Assembly (NCBI GenBank): GCA_028277645.1
Contig: JANQFV010000015.1
Span: 217,951 to 281,950, forward strand
Reading direction: 5' to 3'
From: Phycisphaerae bacterium
Lineage (GTDB): Bacteria; Planctomycetota; Phycisphaerae; UBA1845; Fen-1342
DNA length: 64,000 bases
Each line of letters begins with the position of its first letter. Position 1 is the stretch's first letter. Positions 45,485 through 52,761 of this stretch are shown here, one piece after another. The notes below the pieces were generated by a model. It saw only the letters and a program-made list of their open reading frames with translations, did no database searches and was not told the DNA's origin. The position numbers and the translations under genes are program-made.

Positions 45485-46726
45485 ATGCCGTCGGCGAAAG
45501 TGCTGAATCTGACGCGACTGGGCTGGGGACTGGCCATCCCGGTCGCGTTTCTGATCCTGGTCGGGCTGGCGTGTATCCATGCCACCGATCGCGACACGGC
45601 ACCGAGCGCGCTCCAGCAAATCGACGACACAACATCGGCGGCCGACCGCAATCGCCTCGCGCAGATTCACGATGCGATCGGCCCACGCACGACACGCCAG
45701 ATCTTCTACGCCGTCAGCGGCGTCGTGCTGATGTTCGTCACGCTGGTACCCAGCTATCAGAAGGTCGGACGCTACACGTACATCGCGTATGGCGTCACGA
45801 TCGTGCTGCTGATCCTGCTCGTGCTGGATCGGTACTTCGATCTGCCGCTGATTCCGGTGCGCAACAACTCGCGGCGCTGGATCGACTTTCGCATCTTCAG
45901 TCTACAGCCGTCGGAGTTTATGAAGCCGATTCTGATCCTCACGCTGGCGCGCTACCTGCGTTTTCGCAGCTCCTATCGACGGTGGCGCGGATTGGTCGTG
46001 CCATTCCTGCTGACCATCTTTCCGATGGTGTTAATCCTCAAGCAGCCGGATCTGGGCACGATGCTGATGCTGCTGCCGGTGCTGTTCGCGATGCTGTTCG
46101 TGGCCGGGGCGCGGCTGCGGCACCTGGCAATCATTATCGCGCTGGGCTGTGTGACGATGCCAATCTTCTTCCAGCTCGGCATGAAGGACTATCAGCGCGA
46201 TCGCATTCGCGTGCTGTTTCGCCAATACGATGACGACGCAGCCTGGCACAAGGACCAGGGTTACCAACTGCGTCAATCGAAGATCGCGCTCGGCACGGGC
46301 GGGTTGACAGGCGAAGGCTACGGCGAGGGCGTTTTCGTGCAGTACACCGAGTTGCTGCCGGAGGAGCACAACGATTTCATCTACGCCATCATCGGACACC
46401 AATGGGGGTTGATCGGCGGGGTGCTGGTGATCCTCGCTTATTGCGTGATTATCGTGCTGGGGCTTGAGGTGGCGCTGGTGACAAACGATCCGTTCGGACG
46501 CTTGCTGGCCGTGGGCGTCGTGGTGATGATTGTGGTGCAGGCGCTGCTCAATGTGTGCATGACGGTTGGCCTGGCGCCGATCACCGGCATGACGCTGCCG
46601 TTTGTCAGCTTCGGCGGCAGCAGCATGTGGGCGAACTTCATCGGCCTGGGGTTGCTGGTGAATGTCGCGCAACGCCGCCCCATGCTGATCGCCCACAAGC
46701 CGTTCGAGCATCGCGACGACGAATGA
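45485..46726 (+). CDS. rodA: RodA/FtsW-family peptidoglycan glycosyltransferase
   Basis: 413 residues of the SEDS family, with about ten membrane helices. Hallmarks: RRWIDFRIFSLQPSEFMKP, LILKQPDLGTMLML, QLRQSKIALGTGGLTGEGYGEG, LPEEHNDFIYAIIGHQWGLIGG and the end LPFVSFGGSSMWANFIGLGLL. SEDS proteins polymerise glycan strands from lipid II at the cell membrane, paired with a class B PBP, which is not in the window. The long loop between helices 1 and 2 (residues ~35-72) is unusual. No Shine-Dalgarno; TACACT ends 7 bases before the ATG, as in a leaderless gene. Confidence 0.9.
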   Translation: MPSAKVLNLTRLGWGLAIPVAFLILVGLACIHATDRDTAPSALQQIDDTTSAADRNRLAQIHDAIGPRTTRQIFYAVSGVVLMFVTLVPSYQKVGRYTYIAYGVTIVLLILLVLDRYFDLPLIPVRNNSRRWIDFRIFSLQPSEFMKPILILTLARYLRFRSSYRRWRGLVVPFLLTIFPMVLILKQPDLGTMLMLLPVLFAMLFVAGARLRHLAIIIALGCVTMPIFFQLGMKDYQRDRIRVLFRQYDDDAAWHKDQGYQLRQSKIALGTGGLTGEGYGEGVFVQYTELLPEEHNDFIYAIIGHQWGLIGGVLVILAYCVIIVLGLEVALVTNDPFGRLLAVGVVVMIVVQALLNVCMTVGLAPITGMTLPFVSFGGSSMWANFIGLGLLVNVAQRRPMLIAHKPFEHRDDE

Positions 46727-46762
46727 ACACGATGACGCGTAACCAACTCGTTGGAGGTTCCG

Positions 46763-47254
46763 ATGATCACGAACCAGGGCACTCCCGTTACCGTAGAGCA
46801 GGCCGTTCGCATCGGGCGCATCGTCCTGCTGGCGATGGCACTCGGCCTGATCGGTTTCACGACGGCGGCGGCCATCGCGGCCCGACCGGCGATGGAGGTC
46901 ATGCCGGAGGGCAAACGAATGATGATCATCGTCATGTTCGCGATGACGCTGGCCTGCGCCGTCGCGTACTTCGTGATTCGCCGGCTAATCGTGACGAAGC
47001 TGCGGACGACGTGGGAGCAGGAGCCGCAGGATGATCCGGTCGCCGTGTGCGTTACGCCCTACTTCATGCTCACAGTCATATTCGCTGCCCTGGCGGAGGG
47101 ACCAGCGTTGTTCGCCGCCGTCGTTCTGGTGCTGACTGCCCAATGGGCGGTACTCATCATCCCAGGCTTGGCGCTTCTCGCGATGATGTTCTCGTTGCCA
47201 TCGCGTTATCGCATCGAGCAGTTCGCGAGCAGCGTGACCGGCACCTATCATTGA
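46763..47254 (+). CDS. Small membrane protein of unknown function
   Basis: GGAGG (46753-46757) fixes ATG 46763; 163 residues. Four hydrophobic helices (IVLLAMALGLIGFTTAAA, MMIIVMFAMTLACAVAYFVI, YFMLTVIFAALAEGPALFAAV, WAVLIIPGLALLAMMFSL) and no recognised motif. 36 bases after rodA, so likely cotranscribed with it. Confidence 0.7.
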   Translation: MITNQGTPVTVEQAVRIGRIVLLAMALGLIGFTTAAAIAARPAMEVMPEGKRMMIIVMFAMTLACAVAYFVIRRLIVTKLRTTWEQEPQDDPVAVCVTPYFMLTVIFAALAEGPALFAAVVLVLTAQWAVLIIPGLALLAMMFSLPSRYRIEQFASSVTGTYH

Positions 47255-47287
47255 CTCGACCTTCTCGCCCTGGAGCGTATTCCGCAA

Positions 47288-47339
47288 CTCCCCTCCCTGG
47301 CAGGGAGGGGTTGGGGGAGGGGTCGAATGCTCGAACGCG
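47288..47339 (-). repeat. CCCCTCCCT-palindromic repeat, copy A (inverted orientation)
   Basis: CCCCTCCCT/AGGGAGGGG hairpin followed by a G-rich arm and a GTCGAATGCTCGAACG tail. The reverse complement matches 62005-62060 closely. Lies between the 3' end of 46763-47254 and the next start. Confidence 0.8.
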
Positions 47340-47349
47340 AGGACGCGCG

Positions 47350-48012
47350 ATGCCCGCCAACATGATTCCGTATTCTCTGCCGCCGCGTACTGCTGAATGG
47401 CAAGTCGCGCGCGGGCGAGAACTGCTGACCGAGATGCAGCAACGCCGAAGCTGCCGGTATTTCTCCGACCGGCAAGTGCCGCGCGACGTGATCGAGTTGG
47501 CGCTGGATATCGCGCACACGTCGCCGAGTGGTGCCAATCGTAAGCCGTGGCGCTTTGTCGCGATTGACGATCCGGCGATCAAGCGCGAGATTCGTTTGGC
47601 GGCTGAAGAAGAAGAGCGCCGGAACTATGGGCAGCGCTTTCCCGACGAATGGCTCAAGGCGCTCGAACCGCTCGGCACTGGACCGGAGAAGCCCTACCTT
47701 GAAATCGCGCCGTGGCTGATCGTGCTGCTGCGCGTGGACTGGGAACTCGTCGACGGCGAGAAACGCAAGAACTACTACCCGATCGAGAGCATCGGCATCA
47801 TGTCCGGCTTTCTGCTGATGGCGTGCCACCAGCTCGGGCTGGCGACACTGACGCACACTCCCAGTCCGATGAAGTTTCTGCGCGAGATCTGCGGCCGGCC
47901 GGAGAATGAGAAGCCGATTCTGCTGATCCCAGTGGGTTATCCCGCGGACGACGCGATCGTACCGGACGTCACGAAAAAGCCGTTGTCCGAGGCCGTGCAG
48001 TGGAACAGGTAG
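47350..48012 (+). CDS. Nitroreductase-fold protein of the iodotyrosine deiodinase type
   Basis: 220 residues; ATG 47350 marks where conserved sequence begins, though the open frame reaches further up through the repeat. FMN-binding features: MQQRRSCRYFSDRQVP, HTSPSGANRKPWRFV. The stretch LGLATLTHTPSPMKFLREICGRPENEKP..LIPVGYP..DAIVPD closely follows iodotyrosine deiodinase (IYD) rather than ordinary nitroreductases; PIESIGIMSGFLLMACHQ is also typical. IYD-type enzymes reductively remove halogens from tyrosines or related phenols. The substrate here is unknown. Confidence 0.85.
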   Translation: MPANMIPYSLPPRTAEWQVARGRELLTEMQQRRSCRYFSDRQVPRDVIELALDIAHTSPSGANRKPWRFVAIDDPAIKREIRLAAEEEERRNYGQRFPDEWLKALEPLGTGPEKPYLEIAPWLIVLLRVDWELVDGEKRKNYYPIESIGIMSGFLLMACHQLGLATLTHTPSPMKFLREICGRPENEKPILLIPVGYPADDAIVPDVTKKPLSEAVQWNR

Positions 48013-48054
48013 TGTGTTGCCCCCCGCGCGCCTCGGCGGACGACCTGTCAGCAT

Positions 48055-48152
48055 GCCGTCATTCCGACGAGCGCAGCGAGGAGGAATCTACCCCCGACTC
48101 GAAGCGATCTCTAATCCGCAGATAGATTCCTCACTGCGTTCGGAATGACGGC
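48055..48152. repeat. GTCATTCCGA...AGGAATCTA inverted-repeat element, copy 1
   Basis: Left arm GCCGTCATTCCGACGAGCG through GGAATCTA (48055-48090); right arm TAGATTCCTCACTGCG through GGAATGACGGC (48123-48152). A second copy is at 59270-59367. This motif recurs as a dispersed element in many bacterial genomes. Confidence 0.85.
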
Positions 48153-48193
48153 GAGCACACACACGGAACAGCGGGTCAATCGGAGGATTACGC

Positions 48194-48871
48194 ATGCCCG
48201 ACTACACCCCAACCGATCGCACGCGCGTGCAGCACGTGCCGCAGCGCGGCCACTATGACCGTGAAACGGTCCACACAATTCTCGACGAGGGCATGGTCTG
48301 CCACGCCGGCTTTGTCCGCGAGGGGCAGCCGTTCGTAATTCCGATGAATTATGCACGCGATGGTGAGCGTCTGCTGCTGCACGGCGGGCACGATTCGCGG
48401 CTGGTGCAGACACTCGCCGGCGGCGTGCCGATCTGCCTAACCGTGACACTGATGGATGGCCTGGTCATCGGCCGCACGCCCGCGCAGTACTCGATGAACT
48501 ACCGCTCGGTCGTGGTGGTCGGCGCCGCTAGCGAAGTGACCGATCCGGCCGCGAAACGCACGGCGTTGGCCGCGTTCACGGACCACTTCTTCCCCGGTCG
48601 CGGGCGGGAGGTGGAGACGATGGACCAGCGTATCATCGACGAGACCGCCGTGCTCGAAGTGCCGCTGCGCGAAGTCTCCGCCAAAATCCGCCGCGGCCCG
48701 ATCAGCGACGGCAAACCCGAAGCGAAATCCAGCGGAATCTGGACCGGCGAAATCCCCCTCCGTCTAACCGCCCTACCGCCCGTATCGGCACCAAGCTGCC
48801 CTTCTGACCTCGCTCCGCCGGAAGACATGGCGAACCCGCGACGGCCGGGGCTCATCCGCGCCGGCGAGTGA
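48194..48871 (+). CDS. PPOX-class (split beta-barrel) flavin-binding protein, NimA-like
   Basis: 225 residues. YTPTDRTRVQHVPQRGHYDRETVHTILDEG at the front (outline: P.R..YDRETVH.ILDE) and GQPFVIPMNYARDGERLLLHG are typical of the pyridoxamine-phosphate-oxidase-like family that includes NimA 5-nitroimidazole resistance proteins. These bind FMN, haem or F420; which one is unclear. The C-terminal 30 residues are Pro-rich and less conserved. GGAGG (48180-48184) is 10 bases before the ATG. Confidence 0.82.
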   Translation: MPDYTPTDRTRVQHVPQRGHYDRETVHTILDEGMVCHAGFVREGQPFVIPMNYARDGERLLLHGGHDSRLVQTLAGGVPICLTVTLMDGLVIGRTPAQYSMNYRSVVVVGAASEVTDPAAKRTALAAFTDHFFPGRGREVETMDQRIIDETAVLEVPLREVSAKIRRGPISDGKPEAKSSGIWTGEIPLRLTALPPVSAPSCPSDLAPPEDMANPRRPGLIRAGE

Positions 48872-48926
48872 GTGAGTTCTCGTTGTTGCGATCGCCGCAG
48901 GCCTCGATCGTGGCGAGTATTGCGCC

Positions 48927-48954
48927 TTGACATATATCATTTATAATATATACT
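48927..48954 (+). promoter_or_regulatory. Promoter and probable operator of the toxin-antitoxin operon
   Basis: Perfect TTGACA (48927-48932) and TATACT (48949-48954) with a 16-base spacer. The stretch 48931-48952 is an AT-rich imperfect palindrome (ATATAT...ATATAT), strikingly unlike the GC-rich surroundings, and is a likely binding site for the XRE antitoxin. Confidence 0.65.
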
Positions 48955-49023
48955 CTAAGCAACACGGAGGTTTGCCATGTGGAAAAAAGAACTAGGCCAC
49001 CTGGAAAGACTCAAGGAAAGAGC

Positions 49024-49338
49024 ATGTACATCGCTGTCTCAATCAGTGGTCGCGTTTGGCGAACACTGGAGACGATCACAGCGGCGGAACGCGACGCATT
49101 TGTTGCCGCGTTAGAGATTGTTCGCACGGCACCGATAAAGAAATCGGAGCCCACGCACAATCCGAAGCTAAGCGAGTATGCACTGCGTTTCTTCCGCTTC
49201 GGAACGAAACAACGCTGGTTGGCCGTGTTTGAGTACGACATGGCCGCCGGTCGCATCAGAGTGATCGAATGCCGACTACTGCCGCAAAGAAGAAAGCCGC
49301 GAAGCGATCGCGGAAGCGGTCCGCGAACAAGCGAGTGA
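49024..49338 (+). CDS. RelE/HigB-like toxin
   Basis: 104 residues from ATG 49024 (AAGGAAAG just upstream). The small basic protein has a RelE-fold layout: an N-terminal strand, two helices (WRTLETITAAERDAFVAALEIVRT), then strands ending in FRFGTKQRWLAVFEYD and IRVIECR, the RelE-style end. Catalytic residues cannot be assigned. GTG 48979 with GGAGG at 48966-48970 would add 15 residues. Toxin-before-antitoxin order matches HigBA. The antitoxin start lies 70 bases inside this gene. Confidence 0.72.
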   Translation: MYIAVSISGRVWRTLETITAAERDAFVAALEIVRTAPIKKSEPTHNPKLSEYALRFFRFGTKQRWLAVFEYDMAAGRIRVIECRLLPQRRKPRSDRGSGPRTSE

Positions 49339-49715
49339 GCACGCGCCGCCGTCGTGCGGCACCGCTCGCGCACACGCAGATCACGCATGGTGACGGCTCG
49401 ACCTATATCCTCGTGCCGCTGGATGAGTACGAAGAGCTCATCAAGGCCGAGATGGAGCGCGACGCCGTCCGTACGCTCGAATCGCCCGACACGGAGTGGA
49501 TCGATTTCGACGATGCCAAACTGAAGCTCGCCGGCCGCAAGCTCGCCGAAGCTCGTAAGGCCAAGGGCCTCACGCAGGTGCAGCTCAGCCGCAAGGTCGG
49601 TCTGCCGCAGTCACAGATTTCACGGATCGAGCGCAACCCGGATCGCACGACGCTGCGTACGCTCAAGCGCATCGCCCGGGCGTTGAACACTGACGTGTCG
49701 CTGCTTGTCGATTGA
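49269..49715 (+). CDS. Antitoxin with a basic tail, a Phd-like segment and a C-terminal XRE helix-turn-helix
   Basis: 148 residues. Residues 1-35 are Lys/Arg-rich and histone-tail-like. Residues ~40-75 (TYILVPLDEYEELIKAEMERD) resemble the Phd/YefM strand-helix. Residues ~88-146 are a Cro/C1 HTH: LAEARKAKGLTQVQLSRKVGLPQSQISRIERNPDR, given in outline as A.A...GLTQ..LS...GL.QS.IS.IER. The overlap with the toxin and the AT-rich operator suggest autoregulation. Confidence 0.82.
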   Translation: MPTTAAKKKAAKRSRKRSANKRVSTRRRRAAPLAHTQITHGDGSTYILVPLDEYEELIKAEMERDAVRTLESPDTEWIDFDDAKLKLAGRKLAEARKAKGLTQVQLSRKVGLPQSQISRIERNPDRTTLRTLKRIARALNTDVSLLVD

Positions 49716-49789
49716 CGCACCACGCGGGGGGATTTGGCCAAGACAGCCCCCTCCTCTACCATGCGCGGCAACGAGCCGGAGCGCTAGCC

Positions 49790-50383
49790 ATGATGATCAC
49801 GAAGCTGAAGATACTGATCCTGACCGGTGTGCTGAGCACGCCCATCATCGCCGGCTGCGGTCTAGGCGCGGCGGACGACTCTGCGCCCCTGACGGTCTTC
49901 GACAACTTTCGCGTGATCGAGCCGGGGAAGGCGTATCGGTCGGCGCAGCTCGACGCGACCTCGCTCGCGCTAGTGCTCGATGAGTACGACATCAAGACGG
50001 TCATCAACCTCCGCGGCGAGAACGAGGACGAGGCGTGGTATCAGGCCGAGACGCGGGTCGCGTCCGAGATGGGCGTGGAGCACATTGACATTCGCATGAG
50101 CGCCAGCCGGCTGCCGCCGCGCGAGGTGCTGCTGCAGCTTTACGACACGTTCCAGTCCGCCGAGCACCCGATCCTCATGCACTGCCAGGCCGGCGCGGAC
50201 CGCACCGGAGCCGCGGCGGCGATCTGGCGCATGGTCGTCAACGAGGACCCGAAGCCCGTCGCCGCGTTCGAGCTGTCGATCATTTTCGGGCACTTCACGG
50301 CCCGTTACCCGGAGATGGATCGGCTCGTGCGCATGTTCGAGCCGAGCCGGGAGTGGATTGAGTCGCAGTATCCGGTGGAGTAG
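49790..50383 (+). CDS. Lipoprotein dual-specificity/tyrosine-type phosphatase
   Basis: 198 residues from ATG 49790. An N-terminal helix ends in a lipobox IIAGC, so it should be a lipoprotein facing the periplasm. The active-site P-loop HCQAGADRTG is a complete HCX5R, and YRSAQLDATSL and VINLRGENEDEAWY resemble the DSP family that includes bacterial periplasmic phosphatases with N-terminal YR(S/A)GQ. Substrate unknown (phosphoprotein, phosphoinositide or nucleotide). Not in an obvious operon; a strong double hairpin follows. Confidence 0.85.
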   Translation: MMITKLKILILTGVLSTPIIAGCGLGAADDSAPLTVFDNFRVIEPGKAYRSAQLDATSLALVLDEYDIKTVINLRGENEDEAWYQAETRVASEMGVEHIDIRMSASRLPPREVLLQLYDTFQSAEHPILMHCQAGADRTGAAAAIWRMVVNEDPKPVAAFELSIIFGHFTARYPEMDRLVRMFEPSREWIESQYPVE

Positions 50384-50400
50384 ATAGGTCGACGAATCGT

Positions 50401-50463
50401 GCACCGGTCGAGAACCGGTGCCACACACATAGAAGTGCCACTGCGTTCCGGCAGTGGCACTTC
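50401..50463. terminator. Double-hairpin bidirectional terminator
   Basis: GCACCGGT-CGAGA-ACCGGTGC (50401-50421) and a perfect 13-bp stem GAAGTGCCACTGC / GCAGTGGCACTTC with a 6-base loop (50432-50463). It lies between the convergent phosphatase and S8 protease genes. The second hairpin begins with A-rich and ends in T-rich flanks, fitting both directions. Confidence 0.85.
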
Positions 50464-50503
50464 GTCTATCCGCACATTTAGACTGTCGCTGACGCGTCGC
50501 GGA

Positions 50504-52396
50504 TTACATATGCGACTTCAGCATCTCGATCGACCGCTGCGGGTTGATCAGCAGGATCGTGTCGTCGCCGACGTGTTTGGGGTCGGCGCCGGCCTTGATC
50601 AGCTCGATCAGTTCCGTCGGCTCCAATGACGGGTCGATCGCCAGCAGCTTGCCCGCGAGGTTCGCGACGTTCGGCGACGCCATCGACGTGCCGGACATTT
50701 TCATGCGGCGACCGCCGGGGACGTAGCTGTCGACCTCGAACCCGTTGGCATAGACGCCGACCGTACGGCCGAAGCTGGTAAACGAGGTCGGATCGCCGGC
50801 CTGGTCGACGGCGCCGACGACCAGCAGGTTCGGCAGGTCGAACGACGACGGGATGTACTGATCGAACTCGACATCGGTGTCGGAGTTGCCCGCGGCGCAG
50901 ACGAACAGCACGTCGGGCGCACCCTTGATCGCTTCGTACAGCCCCTCGCGTTGATACTCGAAGACCTGACGGGCGATCTCACGCCGCTCTTCGGCGCTGG
51001 CACCGATGCCGTTGCGCTCGAGCGACTGCTCGGCATCGTCCTGCGCCTCGCCCCAGCTCATGTTGACGACGCGCACGCCGTGCTGCTTGAAGTAGTCGAC
51101 CGTGTCGCGGCATTTCTGACCGTCGCGGGTGCCCCACTCGACGGTGCGGGCCACCGGTACCATCTTATGGTCGTAGCTCAGGCGGGCGATCATCAGGCGG
51201 GCGAACGGATTGCCGGCGGTCATCAGACCCGCCACATGGGTGCCGTGGGCGTAATTGCCGGACAAGCCCAGGTCCTCGATGAAGCCCTGTACGTCCTCGG
51301 GCTGCATTGCGGACAGGTGCTGCTTGAGCGCGGTGGCCTCAGGACTATCGACGGCGGCCTGGATGTCCATGAACCCCTTGAGGTGGTCCATGACCTGGCC
51401 CATGCGGTCCTTGGCATCGCCTAACGGGCACAACATGCCGGTGGTGCGCTCGGCGTGAATGTCGTAAGCGATGCCGTGAATGTCGTCGACGTAGCCGTTG
51501 CCGTCATCGTCGCGACCGTTGGGTTGTTCGTTGGCATTCGACCAGAGGTGCGCAGCGAAGATCGCCGGATCGGTCCCGGAATCCCACGCGCAGATCAGCA
51601 CCGGGGAGTAGTCCTGCGCCGCACTGAGCTCCACATCGCGCGCCGCCCAGATGTCCGGCTTTTCAACGCGGTTCGCGTCGATCAGCGTCTGATACACGGC
51701 GATCGTCTGGTCCTTCAGTGGCAAACGGTCACGGATCATCAGGTGCATGGAGACCAGGCCCGCGGCCATGTCCTCGTTGAGCTCGCCGGTCTTGTCGACC
51801 GTGGGCTGCATCTGCGCCTGTACGATGCCGGCGATCAGGTTCTCGCTGAAGATCTCGAGGCGGCCCTTGGAATCCTGGATTTCGTCCTGCACCACTACCC
51901 ACGGCAGCTTCCCAGCCCTGCGAGCCAGCTCGGCCTGATACGCATCCTGATACGCAGCGAAGTCGTCCGCGGGCGGTGCCGTGCGATACGCATCGATCAT
52001 GGACAGCGTCGTCAGACCGGTCATCTGGATCGCCGCTTCCTTTTCTTCCAATGAGCGGATCCTCTCGACGTACGCCTCGGCGTCATCGTAGCGCCGGTCC
52101 AGCAGGGCCGCCGCGAGGAGCCGGCCGTTGTAGCGGCGCAGCGTCGCCTTGTCGTCGATCGCGTACTTATCCAGCACGGCCTGGGTGTCGACAGCGATCT
52201 GACCGGCGAGACTGCTGATCTCGTGCTCGGAGTGCAGCAGCTCCATCACGTCGCCGCTGTACGGGTAGGTCTGCTGCGGGAGGTCATCCAGCTTGGTGAC
52301 CTTGATCTTCTCTTCCTTCACTGCGCAGCCGGCGAGGGCCGCCGTCAGGACCGTAGTCAGTGAAAGCGATGCCCAGCGTCGAAGCCGTCGGTCCAT
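50504..52396 (-). CDS. Subtilisin-type (S8) serine protease lipoprotein
   Basis: 630 residues; ATG set by AAGGAG upstream. A signal peptide ends in a lipobox ALAGC, so it is probably a membrane lipoprotein. A ~240-residue N-terminal helical part precedes the protease domain. Catalytic Asp272 lies in AWDSGTD, His384 in YAHGTHVAG, oxyanion Asn in CAAGNSDTD and Ser571 in MSGTSMASPN, so the triad is complete. A long insertion (about 285-375) with NGRDDDGNGYVDD, a Ca-binding-like Asp/Asn loop, lies between Asp and His. Confidence 0.92.
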   Translation of the reverse strand: MDRRLRRWASLSLTTVLTAALAGCAVKEEKIKVTKLDDLPQQTYPYSGDVMELLHSEHEISSLAGQIAVDTQAVLDKYAIDDKATLRRYNGRLLAAALLDRRYDDAEAYVERIRSLEEKEAAIQMTGLTTLSMIDAYRTAPPADDFAAYQDAYQAELARRAGKLPWVVVQDEIQDSKGRLEIFSENLIAGIVQAQMQPTVDKTGELNEDMAAGLVSMHLMIRDRLPLKDQTIAVYQTLIDANRVEKPDIWAARDVELSAAQDYSPVLICAWDSGTDPAIFAAHLWSNANEQPNGRDDDGNGYVDDIHGIAYDIHAERTTGMLCPLGDAKDRMGQVMDHLKGFMDIQAAVDSPEATALKQHLSAMQPEDVQGFIEDLGLSGNYAHGTHVAGLMTAGNPFARLMIARLSYDHKMVPVARTVEWGTRDGQKCRDTVDYFKQHGVRVVNMSWGEAQDDAEQSLERNGIGASAEERREIARQVFEYQREGLYEAIKGAPDVLFVCAAGNSDTDVEFDQYIPSSFDLPNLLVVGAVDQAGDPTSFTSFGRTVGVYANGFEVDSYVPGGRRMKMSGTSMASPNVANLAGKLLAIDPSLEPTELIELIKAGADPKHVGDDTILLINPQRSIEMLKSHM

Positions 52397-52761
52397 TCCT
52401 GATCTCCTTCCAGTGTCTCGTGAATCCGCGATGCACGGCACACGCGCGGCCCGGCGCACCACGCCGCCGCCGCTGTGGCCCTGACCCGGTCCCGGCGAAA
52501 AGAGCGATGCTACCCCCGAACCTGGCGGGGAACAACCGTGGAGGACAGCCGCCCCCTGCTGTGGAGTTTGGCCGCCTCGGCCGCGGATGTATTGTGCAAG
52601 GTGGGTTTAACCCTCCGTGTGAGTCCGACCGCGTCATCGCGCCATCCCGACGCGCGCAGCGACAGAAACCTTCGTGCCGAAGGCGCGGACCTGGAGAACG
52701 CCTGTGGATGCCAGTACGATGCGGCTTCAGCGCGTACTCAGTCGCCAGATCGGAGGTCACG
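52397..52761. other. Divergent promoter region between the S8 and S9 protease genes
   Basis: 365 bases without a supported gene. Both outer ends carry good ribosome-binding sites (AAGGAG for the S8 gene, GGAGG at 52752-52756 for the S9 gene). I cannot place convincing -35/-10 pairs. A segment near 52640-52680 weakly resembles the CATCCCGACGAGCGCAGCGA repeat half. Confidence 0.4.

Noticed and set aside
49024..49715. Toxin-antitoxin locus as part of a prophage or integron
   Set aside because: No integrase, phage structural gene or attachment repeats nearby.
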